The position numbers and the translations under genes were made by a program. The notes under the pieces were generated by a model. That model was not told the DNA's origin, made no database searches, and worked only from the letters and a program-made list of their open reading frames with translations. Source: Saururus chinensis (Eukaryota; Streptophyta; Magnoliopsida; Piperales; Saururaceae). From it: a stretch of 64,000 bases of DNA. Positions 1 through 12,600 of this stretch are shown piece after piece. Location of the stretch: positions 46,275,719-46,339,718 of the forward strand of contig CP141141.1 in NCBI GenBank assembly GCA_035235625.1, given 5' to 3'. The first letter of the stretch is position 1; every line of letters starts with the position of its first letter.

Positions 1-275
1 TTTCCCCTCACGCCTCTCCCCCCCAGACTGTAGGTGCCGTGCGGACCCCCAAGCTCGAGTATCCCTCTCGTCAGCTCCGCTCCCGCCGGCTAGGGTTAGA
101 GTTGGGGTTTTCCGCTCCATCCTCGGAAAGAGCTCGAATCCTCTCTCTAATCCTAGTTTTGGCTCGCTCCTGCTCCCTTCACTCTCCCACTAATTATTAT
201 AGTTTCTAGTTTTTGCCTTCCAAACTCGCTTCTTGACCGGATTGCGACGTCAAAATCTGGTAATTCCGATTAAAA
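1..275 (+). promoter_or_regulatory. 5' leader and proximal promoter of the chloroplast Hsp70 gene
   Basis: This GC-rich stretch with C/T tracts lies directly before the Hsp70 start codon at 276. Its composition fits a plant 5'UTR or core promoter. No clear TATA box is visible, and the window edge cuts off anything further upstream. Confidence 0.5.
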
Positions 276-3861
<3,586 letters not shown>

Positions 3862-5198
3862 ATTATGCAAGGGGATTTTTCATTGCTATTTATACGAGAT
3901 GATGGGTGGGTTGTGCGGGATGTAGCTTTGAATAATACCTATCTGCTGTTGTGATTCATGTGGGATTCTTAGATATGAGAAATGTTAGTCAAGAGATTAG
4001 ATATTTTTGTCAGGAGATAATGATTGTATAAGCAGGTTTACAGTGCAATGTGCATTTTATTGCCAAGCAATTTTCCTTGTAATCTTGGTGACTCGGCCTC
4101 CCTGAAGATACTAGTGTTTATGAAGACTTATTTACAAAAGATGCAAGTCACATTAAATTGTCAATCAATTAACCATTGTTATTTAAGGCTGATTTTGTTT
4201 TGTAAGTAGCTCAAAAGATTTGTAAGTAGCTCAAAAGAAGAGGAGCAGGTCACCAAAAAGACAAGTAAATAAAATAATCCAAGCAAGAACTTGGCAAGAA
4301 AATATGCAGAAAAGTCTCTGCGAGAACGAATAATTCATTAACTGTACGCAATTCCTTGAAAATAAGAAAATTTAAAAGTAACTGGCCTGATTTGGGCTTA
4401 AACTAACGGGCTCTGTCCTAGAACTTTTAAGGATTTAGAAGAGTAGCTTGTGAAGCGTGCGCTGCCTTACTAATCACTTGTCGCTAAGAATTATTCATGT
4501 TCTCACTAGCCTAAGCTTTATGATGTACATGATGTACATGTTAGTGCACATTAACATAAGCTATATTAATGATAATCTCAAATATTAACGACTCATATAT
4601 AAAATTTACATTGGCCTTGTCTACATTAATGATAATCTCAAATATTAACGACTCGTTTATAAAATTTACATTTGCCTTGTCAAAGGAAGCATAAAAAACC
4701 CTTCCCACATACACTCTCATATATAAGTATACCCCACATATACTCACATATACGACGAGTATACATATATATGAATCCACCATTTGTGAGGTCCAGAGTG
4801 TTCAGCGCCAATCTATCATCTACGCGAGCATAACAGCCACTCAATAAGAGAAGATAGAGAACCTGTACTTTATTGACTGATAAGAGTACGTAAATAAGAT
4901 GCTCACAATTACCAGTAACAAATGAGAACAGCTTTATTTTACGTTGAACAAAGCTAAACGGCCTGTATACTTGAAACTCGCTGGTTTCCAAAATACAATA
5001 AAAATTATATAATATAACAAATAGAGATCGAGAAAATAATTGATGAAAAGAAATGGAGGCAGATTTTGACTTTTTAGATGAGCACTCTCCAGTAGTTGCA
5101 GTTCGCGCACAAAAACAATCCAGCATGGTTCCATTGACACTGTCATACTAGAATTACTATTTATCGAAGCAATATTGAGGACAACAACTGGAATCTGA
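3862..5198. other. Intergenic region between Hsp70 and the 154-aa gene
   Basis: The first few hundred bases should be the Hsp70 3'UTR. The rest is AT-rich and holds a 60-bp tandem duplication (listed separately). The end nearest 5198 should carry the 3'UTR of the minus-strand gene. Open frames here on both strands have no recognisable content. Confidence 0.6.
4561..4680. repeat. 60-bp tandem duplication
   Basis: Positions 4561-4620 and 4621-4680 are two adjacent 60-bp units, identical at all but a handful of positions (for example actcatatat against actcgtttat). This is a young local duplication in non-coding DNA. Confidence 0.9.
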
Positions 5199-5663
5199 TC
5201 AAGCAAATCCAAGAAGTCTCTTACACGCTCTGAATATCCTTATTCTCCTCTTCTTTGATCCACCCCGCACATACGAATCCTGAGGTGGAGGTGAGAAGGA
5301 TTCGCACGGGTCAAGAATCCTGAAATATCCTTCTCCAATCGGGCAGGATTTCCTCATTGAGAAAGCCCTTCTGACAGCTGACTGAACGTTGCTTTGGCTT
5401 TCGGATTTGAAACTGCGAGAAGCAGCAGACGAGAGTGACCGGCCTCTGCTCAAAATGACACCGAATTTCTCCCCTAAACCTTCGTCTGGTTTTTCCTCTG
5501 CTGTGCTGTTTTGGGTGGCAAATTGTTCTTGGGTATACTGGTTTCTTAGCTGGGAGCTGGGATTTGGGTTTAGTGTAGGAAATGGGGAAGAAGTGAGATC
5601 TGGCAATTCTATGGAGCTGGACTTCATGCTGCTACCAACTTCAATCCTAGAATACCCATCCAT
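5199..5663 (-). CDS. Small plant protein of unknown function, 154 aa
   Basis: Intronless frame from ATG (5663-5661) to TGA (5199-5201). The N-terminal half is Ser/Pro/Asn-rich and looks disordered. Residues of about 90-120 hold SAVRRAFSMRKS followed by EGYFRI, which resembles a short conserved block I associate with small uncharacterised plant proteins. The C-terminus is strongly basic (KKRRIRIF). No membrane segment or signal peptide is seen. A TATA-like hexamer on the same strand lies about 47 bp upstream, which supports this start with a very short leader. An in-frame Met at residue 13 is an alternative. I do not recognise a biochemical role; the basic tail could be a nuclear-targeting signal. 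Confidence 0.75.
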   Translation of the reverse strand: MDGYSRIEVGSSMKSSSIELPDLTSSPFPTLNPNPSSQLRNQYTQEQFATQNSTAEEKPDEGLGEKFGVILSRGRSLSSAASRSFKSESQSNVQSAVRRAFSMRKSCPIGEGYFRILDPCESFSPPPQDSYVRGGSKKRRIRIFRACKRLLGFA

Positions 5664-5709
5664 TTATCCTTCTGTTCTTCCCTGATTGAATGTGTTGAGG
5701 TAGGCTGAA

Positions 5710-5715
5710 TTTATA
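5710..5715 (-). promoter_or_regulatory. Putative TATA box of the 154-aa gene
   Basis: TATAAA on the minus strand, 47 bp upstream of the ATG at 5663. It would place transcription start only about 15-20 bp before the start codon. Confidence 0.4.
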
Positions 5716-7310
5716 GGTCTCTTCACAGTTGGGTCTCCTGAAATGCAGAAGAAATTCTTTGGTGGTGGTAATTGGTAATTACTCTTTCTGACGAGTAGGT
5801 TCTCTTTTCTGGTTTTTTTTGGTTTGAAGGGATGAATTACATGGAGAAGAAGCCAAAGATTTGGGAATATGTCCAAAATCCAGAAGTGGTTCTCTACTTG
5901 TTTGAGCTAATGGGGTGGTTCTAATTAATTCTAGCCATGCATTTGGAGGAAGAAACAGAACTAAGAGGAGAAGCATCAAGTAATGAAAGTGGATGCTACT
6001 TACTGTTTTTGTATGTATGGTTACCTGAATTTGAACGAATATCAACGTAAATGGTTGGCATGTGACACTAGATCGGACAAAGGGCATTTAATGCCATCTT
6101 GGATGTTCGTGCAGCGGTTCTCTTCAAGTAAATATCAGAAACCCGTAAAACCATTAGTTTGATTTAAAAAAGGCAAAAAAAAATCTTGTCTTGAAAGGTT
6201 AGAAAGAACAAAGAACAAACCACGTAAACTTGCATGAAATCAGATATGTGAAGTTCATGGGAAGACAGAGGGAATCACCTTGTGTTGCCGAGATTCTCTT
6301 ACAGCTGAAGCCCTTTTCGACGTCAGATGAACCAAAAGGTCAAACAAGTCATATTCATAACTCATTGCAACTATTTTGCTCCATATTGAAACTGTATTTT
6401 ACTATGAAAACAAAAAAGAAAACAAAAGAAAGACCACATTTGTGTAGAGTTCTTCATTCACAACCCGCTCTTTTTTATAACTGCATCTGTAAGTCTCAGT
6501 AGGTGGGTCAAGCCATGGGCGTCAGCTCTGGGAGGCTAAAAATGAAGGAATGCGGATTATGTTGGTGCTTTTTAAGGATATCTCTTCTTGTGCACAATGC
6601 TGACGGTTCAAGCATGTGGGACGTTGTAGCATGGTCCATATGCCCATGTTCTAATAGGGTTTACTACTGGAAGATGTTATCTTTGGCCGATGGTCTGTAA
6701 AAGTGGGAAGACTGAAGAGTTTGGTGTCTCCGTTGGTGGGCTTTGTGTTGTTGGGAATGCTATTTTCTCCGTCTCAATCAATCTCCATGCACATGGTTTA
6801 GAATGGCAGATTGGAACAAATGACTCACTCTCCACACCCTCTGGCAGACAGCATGAGACTAATGAGTCCACTCAGCATAGATGGTTCAGTTTAGCAGAAC
6901 TAAGGCCTTGACATATTCAGAAGTTTCTTGCGAAATAGGCTTTCACATAATCAAGACTGTCATCTTATTCGAATGCACAACATGTTAAATTGAAGCAAGG
7001 TTAATTGTATAGAATACACGCACGGATTACATCACATCTATCTTCTTTCAACTCATCTCCTTTTGGAAAAAAACTAATTGCCATTTGAATATAAATTAGT
7101 TGATTCAGCATCCTCCTGTCCCATATGAATTGACTGGATGGGTTCATTTCTGATTTCCAGAACAGACTATTAATGTGAGAGAGAATATTTTCTAGCCTAA
7201 TTATTTTGTGCTTTTCTAGAACTATGCTCTTCCAGATGACTAGGCCCGAAAGCAACGGCCTCAACCCTTAGCCGCAAGTTGAGTTTGGACGGTATGGAAT
7301 CGCCTTCAAT
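5716..7310. other. Intergenic region, promoter side of the 154-aa gene and 3' side of the PPR gene
   Basis: AT-rich sequence with only short shadow frames. I see no RNA gene, transposon end or coding signature in it. Confidence 0.6.
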
Positions 7311-9008
7311 CTACGTTTTCGCCATTTCAGTGTCCATTGACAGAAAACACGCTCGTGTAGGAGCCAAGTCAAAGATCTCAATCCAACTACTTCCTGTATT
7401 AACTAATTGTTTATCTTTCATCAACCTCCTAACCTCATCCGCCTTCACCCGCATGTCGGCCTCTACATACATATTTGCCAGTATGGTATAATTACCTGGA
7501 TTGCCAGGCTCCATCTCAAACAGTTGGTGTGCCACTACCTCGGCCAAACTGAGGTTCCCATGGATTCTGCAAGCCCCAAGCAGAGCACCCCATGTACTCG
7601 CATGGGGTCTAATAGGCATCTCCAGGATTAGCCTGTACGCCTCATCTAAGTGACCCGCACGACCCAGCAAGTCCACCAGGCAGGCATAATGCTCTGCCCT
7701 GGGTTCTATGTAACTCAGACCAAGCATCAACTTGAAATACTTCCGACCTTCATCAAGAGAACCGCTATGAGCGCAAGCAGACAATATGGCCACGAAGGTC
7801 CTACTGTTAGGCTGAACTTTGGCTTTGGACATCACAGAGAACACGGATAAAGCTCTATCTAGATCTCCATGGGTCGCCAATCCTGCAATTATTGAGTTGT
7901 AAGACACTATATCCTTCTTAGGCATCATCTCAAACATCTGGAACGCTGTACCAATACTGCCGCACCGCACATACATATTTATTAGTGCATTTTGCACGCG
8001 AATGTCTTGCCAAAGCCCAAATTGCACTACACAGCGTCCAACCTGCAGGCTCAGCTCCAAGCTTCCCAATTGTGCCGTGGCAGAGACAACACTAATCATG
8101 GTTATTGCATCAGGCTTTATGTTGGCCGCCAACATTTCTTCAAAATGTTTGAGAGCTTTTTCAGGTTTCCCATTCATGGAGTACCCTGATATCATAGCAG
8201 TCCAGGCAACCACTTCTCTAAATGTGTCAGCCATCTGATCAAATATCAGTCTTGCATTTTCCATGTCTCCAGTCCTGGAATAACCAGTTATCATTGTGGT
8301 CCAAGACGCAGAGTTCCTTTGGGGCATTTTAACAAAAAACTGTTTGGCAGTCTCCATATCACCACGTTGAGCCCAACCATCAATTATAGTGTTCCATGTA
8401 ACAATACTTTTGGCAGGCATATTGTGAAAGAGCTCTTTAGCCTCCTTCATAAATCCATTATGACAATAGACTGAAATCATGACAGTCAAAGAAACTACAT
8501 TTTTTTCCCTCATGCAAGCCAAAACCAGCTTACAGGCTTCAACTTGTCTGCATTTAGCATACATGTCAAGAAGAGCAGTCTGCACATAAACATCAGATAC
8601 AAACCCTGATCTCATGATGTTCGCATGTATTTGTTTACCTTCAAATAAGGCCTCAAGTGCTCCACAAGATTTGAGAACAAAGGGGAAGGAATAATTATCC
8701 AGAGGAACAGACTTGGCTCTCATATGTAGATAAACAAGAATTGCTTCTCTAAATGTGCCCCGGGATGAAAATCTCCTCATCAAGGATGTGCATAAAAATG
8801 CACTTGGCTGATCCACCTGACAAAATATATCACAAGCGAATTTTGATTCACCAGCAGTCACTAAACCCATAATAAACTTCGGCATTAGGAAAATATCCTG
8901 GTTCCACCCATTCACGATTACTTGAGCACAGATTTCCTTCAACTGAGCCAGAGAAAGAGGCCTTTGCAACCAGGAGTCACACGATACAAATGGAGAACAC
9001 CTGTGCAC
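7311..9008 (-). CDS. PLS-class pentatricopeptide repeat protein with E domain (5' end disrupted)
   Basis: PPR proteins of this class bind organelle RNA, mostly for C-to-U editing or processing in mitochondria or plastids. The frame holds a continuous series of 31-36-residue repeats of P, L and S type, with motifs such as NALINMYVRCGSIGTAFQMF and YNSIIAGLATHGD. An E domain follows at about residues 465-540 (WGALLGACRIHGN, then LANMYVEADM, then GSSWIEI). It stops early in the E+ region and has no DYW deaminase, so editing would need a partner in trans. Stop TAG is at 7311-7313. The first codon of this open stretch is GTG. The first in-frame ATG upstream (9035-9033) is cut off by TGA (9026-9024) after three codons, and the first internal Met is residue 42 (8885). 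The sequence before Met 42 already looks like the usual PPR N-terminal region, so an unseen 5' exon or a nonsense change is more likely than a start at Met 42. Confidence 0.88.
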   Translation of the reverse strand: MHRCSPFVSCDSWLQRPLSLAQLKEICAQVIVNGWNQDIFLMPKFIMGLVTAGESKFACDIFCQVDQPSAFLCTSLMRRFSSRGTFREAILVYLHMRAKSVPLDNYSFPFVLKSCGALEALFEGKQIHANIMRSGFVSDVYVQTALLDMYAKCRQVEACKLVLACMREKNVVSLTVMISVYCHNGFMKEAKELFHNMPAKSIVTWNTIIDGWAQRGDMETAKQFFVKMPQRNSASWTTMITGYSRTGDMENARLIFDQMADTFREVVAWTAMISGYSMNGKPEKALKHFEEMLAANIKPDAITMISVVSATAQLGSLELSLQVGRCVVQFGLWQDIRVQNALINMYVRCGSIGTAFQMFEMMPKKDIVSYNSIIAGLATHGDLDRALSVFSVMSKAKVQPNSRTFVAILSACAHSGSLDEGRKYFKLMLGLSYIEPRAEHYACLVDLLGRAGHLDEAYRLILEMPIRPHASTWGALLGACRIHGNLSLAEVVAHQLFEMEPGNPGNYTILANMYVEADMRVKADEVRRLMKDKQLVNTGSSWIEIFDLAPTRACFLSMDTEMAKT

Positions 9009-9035
9009 AGATGATGTGCTGTATCAGGAAAGCAT

Positions 9036-10077
9036 GCTGCACTAGTTACCAAATCTTTTAATAACTTCGAGACACATCGCAATTTAAGTAGAAGAAAATG
9101 TTATGTAATTCCTTCTACTTCTTCCCCCAAAGAAAATCCCCTTTCAACTTGCTAGTTACCACTTAAAACCAAAGTGGGTTAACTCATGAGAAGGAATTCC
9201 ACAACAGAAAAGGCAGTGCTGTATAAATTTTCAAACAAAGCAATCAATAAAAAATCATCCTTCTGAAACTTGTTTGCACGCAAATAACTTCTGCCATAAG
9301 AGTGCTGCATTGTCATAAGAGTGCTTTATTAATATGAAAATCAAATATGACATTGGATAAGGACGGTGCTACAAAGCATTGGTACAGTTGCAGACACATA
9401 CATCAACTACCAAACATCAGTCCTGACTCCTGAACTTGTCAACTCCAATAGTATCGGTATATGTTTTTTTTATATGAAATTGGTGTATATGTGACTGCGA
9501 ACCTCTAACATACCAAACATCCAAAACCATTCCAACCAGGTTTAAATTTAGAATCCAAAATACTAGAAGTACTAGTTCTCTGCCGAACTCCAATCAGACC
9601 AAAAAGCTAATTCAAAGAGCCTCAAGGTAGAGAAACACTATCGTACAAAAAGAAAGATAATTTTTTTGATATTGCCAAGTACTATCTGCAGGATTATGAT
9701 ATGAGAGTATTTTATCTATGTGAATTTATGCACTGGTGCTTCAAGTATAGAATTGCAAGTTGTAACGTTATTTTTTTTATCATTGTAATCAACTAAAAAA
9801 TTGCCCACTAAACAACATAGACATCAACTTAACACCAAGAAAAATCAAGACAAGTCAAAGCACTATAATCAAATATTATCGGGGATTCATATGTGATTAG
9901 GATTCCATATATGTGTTCGTGCATTGAGTACTTCATACATTGACATTCATCATTCCCCTCACTTTAAGAACAACAGATCCTTTATTACCTTATAAAACTC
10001 ATCAAAACTTGAACATCAACGTAGCCCCAAAGCGACTTGAAGACCGAAAAAAACATTTCAAGAGACTCTACCTAACT
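9036..10077. other. AT-rich spacer upstream of the PPR gene
   Basis: No coding signature seen. It should contain the PPR promoter and any missing 5' exon, and at its far end the 3'UTR of the 60-aa membrane protein gene. Confidence 0.5.
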
Positions 10078-10383
10078 CTAAATCTCCTCTCCAGACGATT
10101 TTTCTTCTACGCCCATTGCCCTCAAACCTTCTGCTATAGCCCGCTCCCTGTTTTGGGCTTGTCGTTCTACGGCAACCATGTACAGACCTACATTGAATAG
10201 GAAGAAAAAACATGACAAAAGATATAACACAAAGTAATAGAAGATTACAACGGGCAATTTACTTGATAAAGAGAATATGATATCCAAAGCAGCTGAGGAG
10301 GAAAACCCACCAACAGCACTTCCTATCGCGCAGAGCCACAGAATTCTAAGAGACCACTTGTCCGCAACAACTCCTCTCGTCAT
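10078..10383 (-). CDS. 60-aa single-pass membrane protein, two coding exons
   Basis: Coding exons are 10383-10311 and 10187-10078 (minus strand), separated by a 123-bp GT-AG intron. Joined they give 183 bp, or 60 aa plus stop. The protein starts MTRGVVADKWSLRILW, has one hydrophobic segment (about residues 13-32) and ends with a charged helix (VERQAQNRERAIAEGLRAM). I recall similar conserved plant proteins of about 60 aa, some labelled as ATP synthase e-chain-like; that label is uncertain. The intron has no in-frame stop, so the unspliced frame reads straight through it and would add a second hydrophobic stretch. The unspliced frame also extends upstream to 10410, but that first codon is GTG, so ATG at 10383 is preferred. 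Confidence 0.8.
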   Translation of the reverse strand: MTRGVVADKWSLRILWLCAIGSAVGGFSSSAALDIIFSLSSKLPVVIFYYFVLYLLSCFFFLFNVGLYMVAVERQAQNRERAIAEGLRAMGVEEKSSGEEI

Positions 10384-10389
10384 CTTCAC

Positions 10390-10749
10390 CTCAGGAATGG
10401 ATGTTAGCACCCAAGTGTGCAGACCCTCCAGCTAGTCCGCGCTTGTAATTTGGACAATATCCTTTTCGCACAACAATCAGATTCGCCAAGAAAAATCAGT
10501 TCGTACAAAAAATGATCACTCGTCACTTGGAAATACAGCAGAAAACACAACAAACTTGGTCAGTACTATTCAGCACTCAGATACATGGAACAAACAGAGA
10601 TTTCCAACGGAAACACACCCAGATTGACATTGGAGCAAATTTCCAGATTAATTAACTCCATTTATTTCTGAGGGTTCAAAGAATTTATTCAAAGAAAATA
10701 TAGGTCAAATCAGTGGGATTCATAAAGGCAAATTCCAGGGAGGGTTTAC
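10390..10749 (-). other. Probable 5'UTR intron of the 60-aa membrane protein gene
   Basis: On the minus strand a donor CGACAG|GTAAAC lies at 10750/10749. An acceptor CCTGAG|GTGAAG at 10390/10389 is only six bases before the ATG. A good branch-point match (TGCTAAC) sits about 20 bases before the acceptor. A short leader exon would lie just above 10750. Confidence 0.5.
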
Positions 10750-10790
10750 CTGTCGGCGATGGTAGAGAGACGACAACTGGGTTTAACCGT

Positions 10791-11810
10791 TGCGCCAAAA
10801 CAAAACAAAACATTACGGAAAGCTTTGACGTGGGCTGGGCCGGCTGGCGCAAGTTTGGTAAAGAAACTGTAGCCCAATACGTGATTACGTGGGCAGTCCG
10901 GGCTGAACTAAGAAACAATTGTCTGAATCTAACTGCTAAAAAGTTCAAATGTTTAGTTCAAGAGCCCTCCCCACCCCACTCCCTTAACATGGTGAGTGGA
11001 TATTAGGGATGCCAATCTAACTCGATTCAACCTTAATAGGTCATGTTTAGGTTTTAAATTTGAACTTAAATAACTCGTAGAAGTGCACAGAGATTTAAAC
11101 TCTTGTTACCAATTTAGCTTCAAGTTTAATAATTTTACTGGATCCATAAATAATAAGGGTATACAAAAATTTCTGCCTCCTTCTCATTTTAATAATAATA
11201 GTAATAGTATAATTATAGATATATATTTAACCTATTGGTGTTTTAACTTGAGGAGACCCAACCATGAATTCCATCGGAAGATACAATAATCAGTACTCCT
11301 CTCTCACTACTAACATTACACAAGGCTTCAAGTTTAGTAAGAGATGTTTAATTGTTGTTTGGTTTTGTTAGTTGTAAGTTCTTCAGGTAAAGACTAGTAA
11401 GACCAGGACCAAAGAGTGAAGGGTTTAGTTACTCATTTATGCAATTTTAGTAAGTAATTGTATCATTTATACGAGAGTCAACTCGGTTATTTATTTTCAT
11501 ACTGATAACATACTTGTACTTAAAAGGATAACATGTTGTTTATGAATTTTGAAGACGTGTAATAATATCTTATATTTTGATATTTGTATTTGTATTTATG
11601 AGCCCTAGTTATCATGATCTTAATATTTAATCTAATGGTTTATTTTACATTTAAGGGCAAAAATTCTTTGGGATTTACCTTTCGTATTATTAAAAAGGAT
11701 TTTAAAAAACCATGTCGTAATAGTTATTCAGTTTCTTTTCTCTTGACTTTTTGACTCGAGAGAGTTGTCTCTCCTAATTATAGCCCTTAACAATCTCACA
11801 TGTAGTAGAT
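10791..11810. other. Intergenic AT-rich region
   Basis: The first 200 bp are likely promoter of the 60-aa gene. The rest has no coding content I can support. Confidence 0.5.
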
Positions 11811-11813
11811 TTA

Positions 11814-11946
11814 GAACACATTTGGGAGGCATTACGGTTGGGGAAAAGCAAGGAGAGTTGGAGAAAGGGAATCTCCCCCTTGATGTGACATATTACACTT
11901 AGAGGGGGAAGTAATTTCCCCTCCAACTTGCCTCCCAAACAGCCCC
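11814..11946. mobile_element. Tourist-like MITE, 133 bp
   Basis: Inverted ends: left GAACACATTTGGGAGGC, right (reverse complement) GGGGCTGTTTGGGAGGC, sharing the inner ten bases TTTGGGAGGC. A TTA trinucleotide flanks both sides (11811-11813 and 11947-11949), the target duplication of PIF/Harbinger elements. It is non-coding. Confidence 0.7.
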
Positions 11947-11967
11947 TTAATGAAATGATTGTAGTTA

Positions 11968-12600
11968 TGTAACACCCATAGTTTCTGAAAGGAAATTTTG
12001 AACCTTCTTAATTATAACATCGTAGAATAAATTACTTAAAAAAATAATTATGTTGATAAATTTGAAGGTAAGGAAATTATGATATATTTTAAAGGTCGAA
12101 GTTCCGTAGGTGAACCACCGACACGTCGATGAACTCTTCGGTGAAACAATATTTTCACTATCAGCGATGTTCGACATGTCAATGAACTTACCGATGAAAC
12201 AATAAATCCTTTGTTGTTGATATTTGACGTGTCAATTTTCTCGTCAATAAAGTCGTTATCTCATTGTTGGCAAGGTTTGATGTGTAAGTGACATGAGAAC
12301 CAACTTGCCGACGGTTGCTAAGCTGCTATTAAAGTGGTTTTTGGCAATTTTTAAAGTTGATTATGCATCAAAATTTGGTTCTTAGATCTCCTTATAAATA
12401 CGTTTGATGAATCTTTAACTCAAATGATATACTCTCCGACTTTGAGGGAGAGCAACAGTTTAGGGTGTGTCAAGGAAGAGAAACGAATTTGTGGAGATCT
12501 CTTCATTGTTTTGTTCAGATGTCAGATTGCTAACCTTAAATTGTAATGCTAAGACAAAAAATGCATACTTGACAAATGTTGATATTGTAAAAAATGCGAG
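11968..12600 (+). mobile_element. Gypsy-type LTR fragment (5' part)
   Basis: Starts TGTAACACCC, the typical left end of a plant Ty3/gypsy LTR, 21 bp after the MITE. The following 600 bp share short blocks with the solo LTR at 35199: a repeated theme of CGACATGT or ACACGT-GATGAA, then a TATA-like segment near 12393 (CCTTATAAATACG). No matching right end (GTGACA plus target duplication) was found, so the 3' limit is approximate and the copy looks truncated. Confidence 0.45.
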
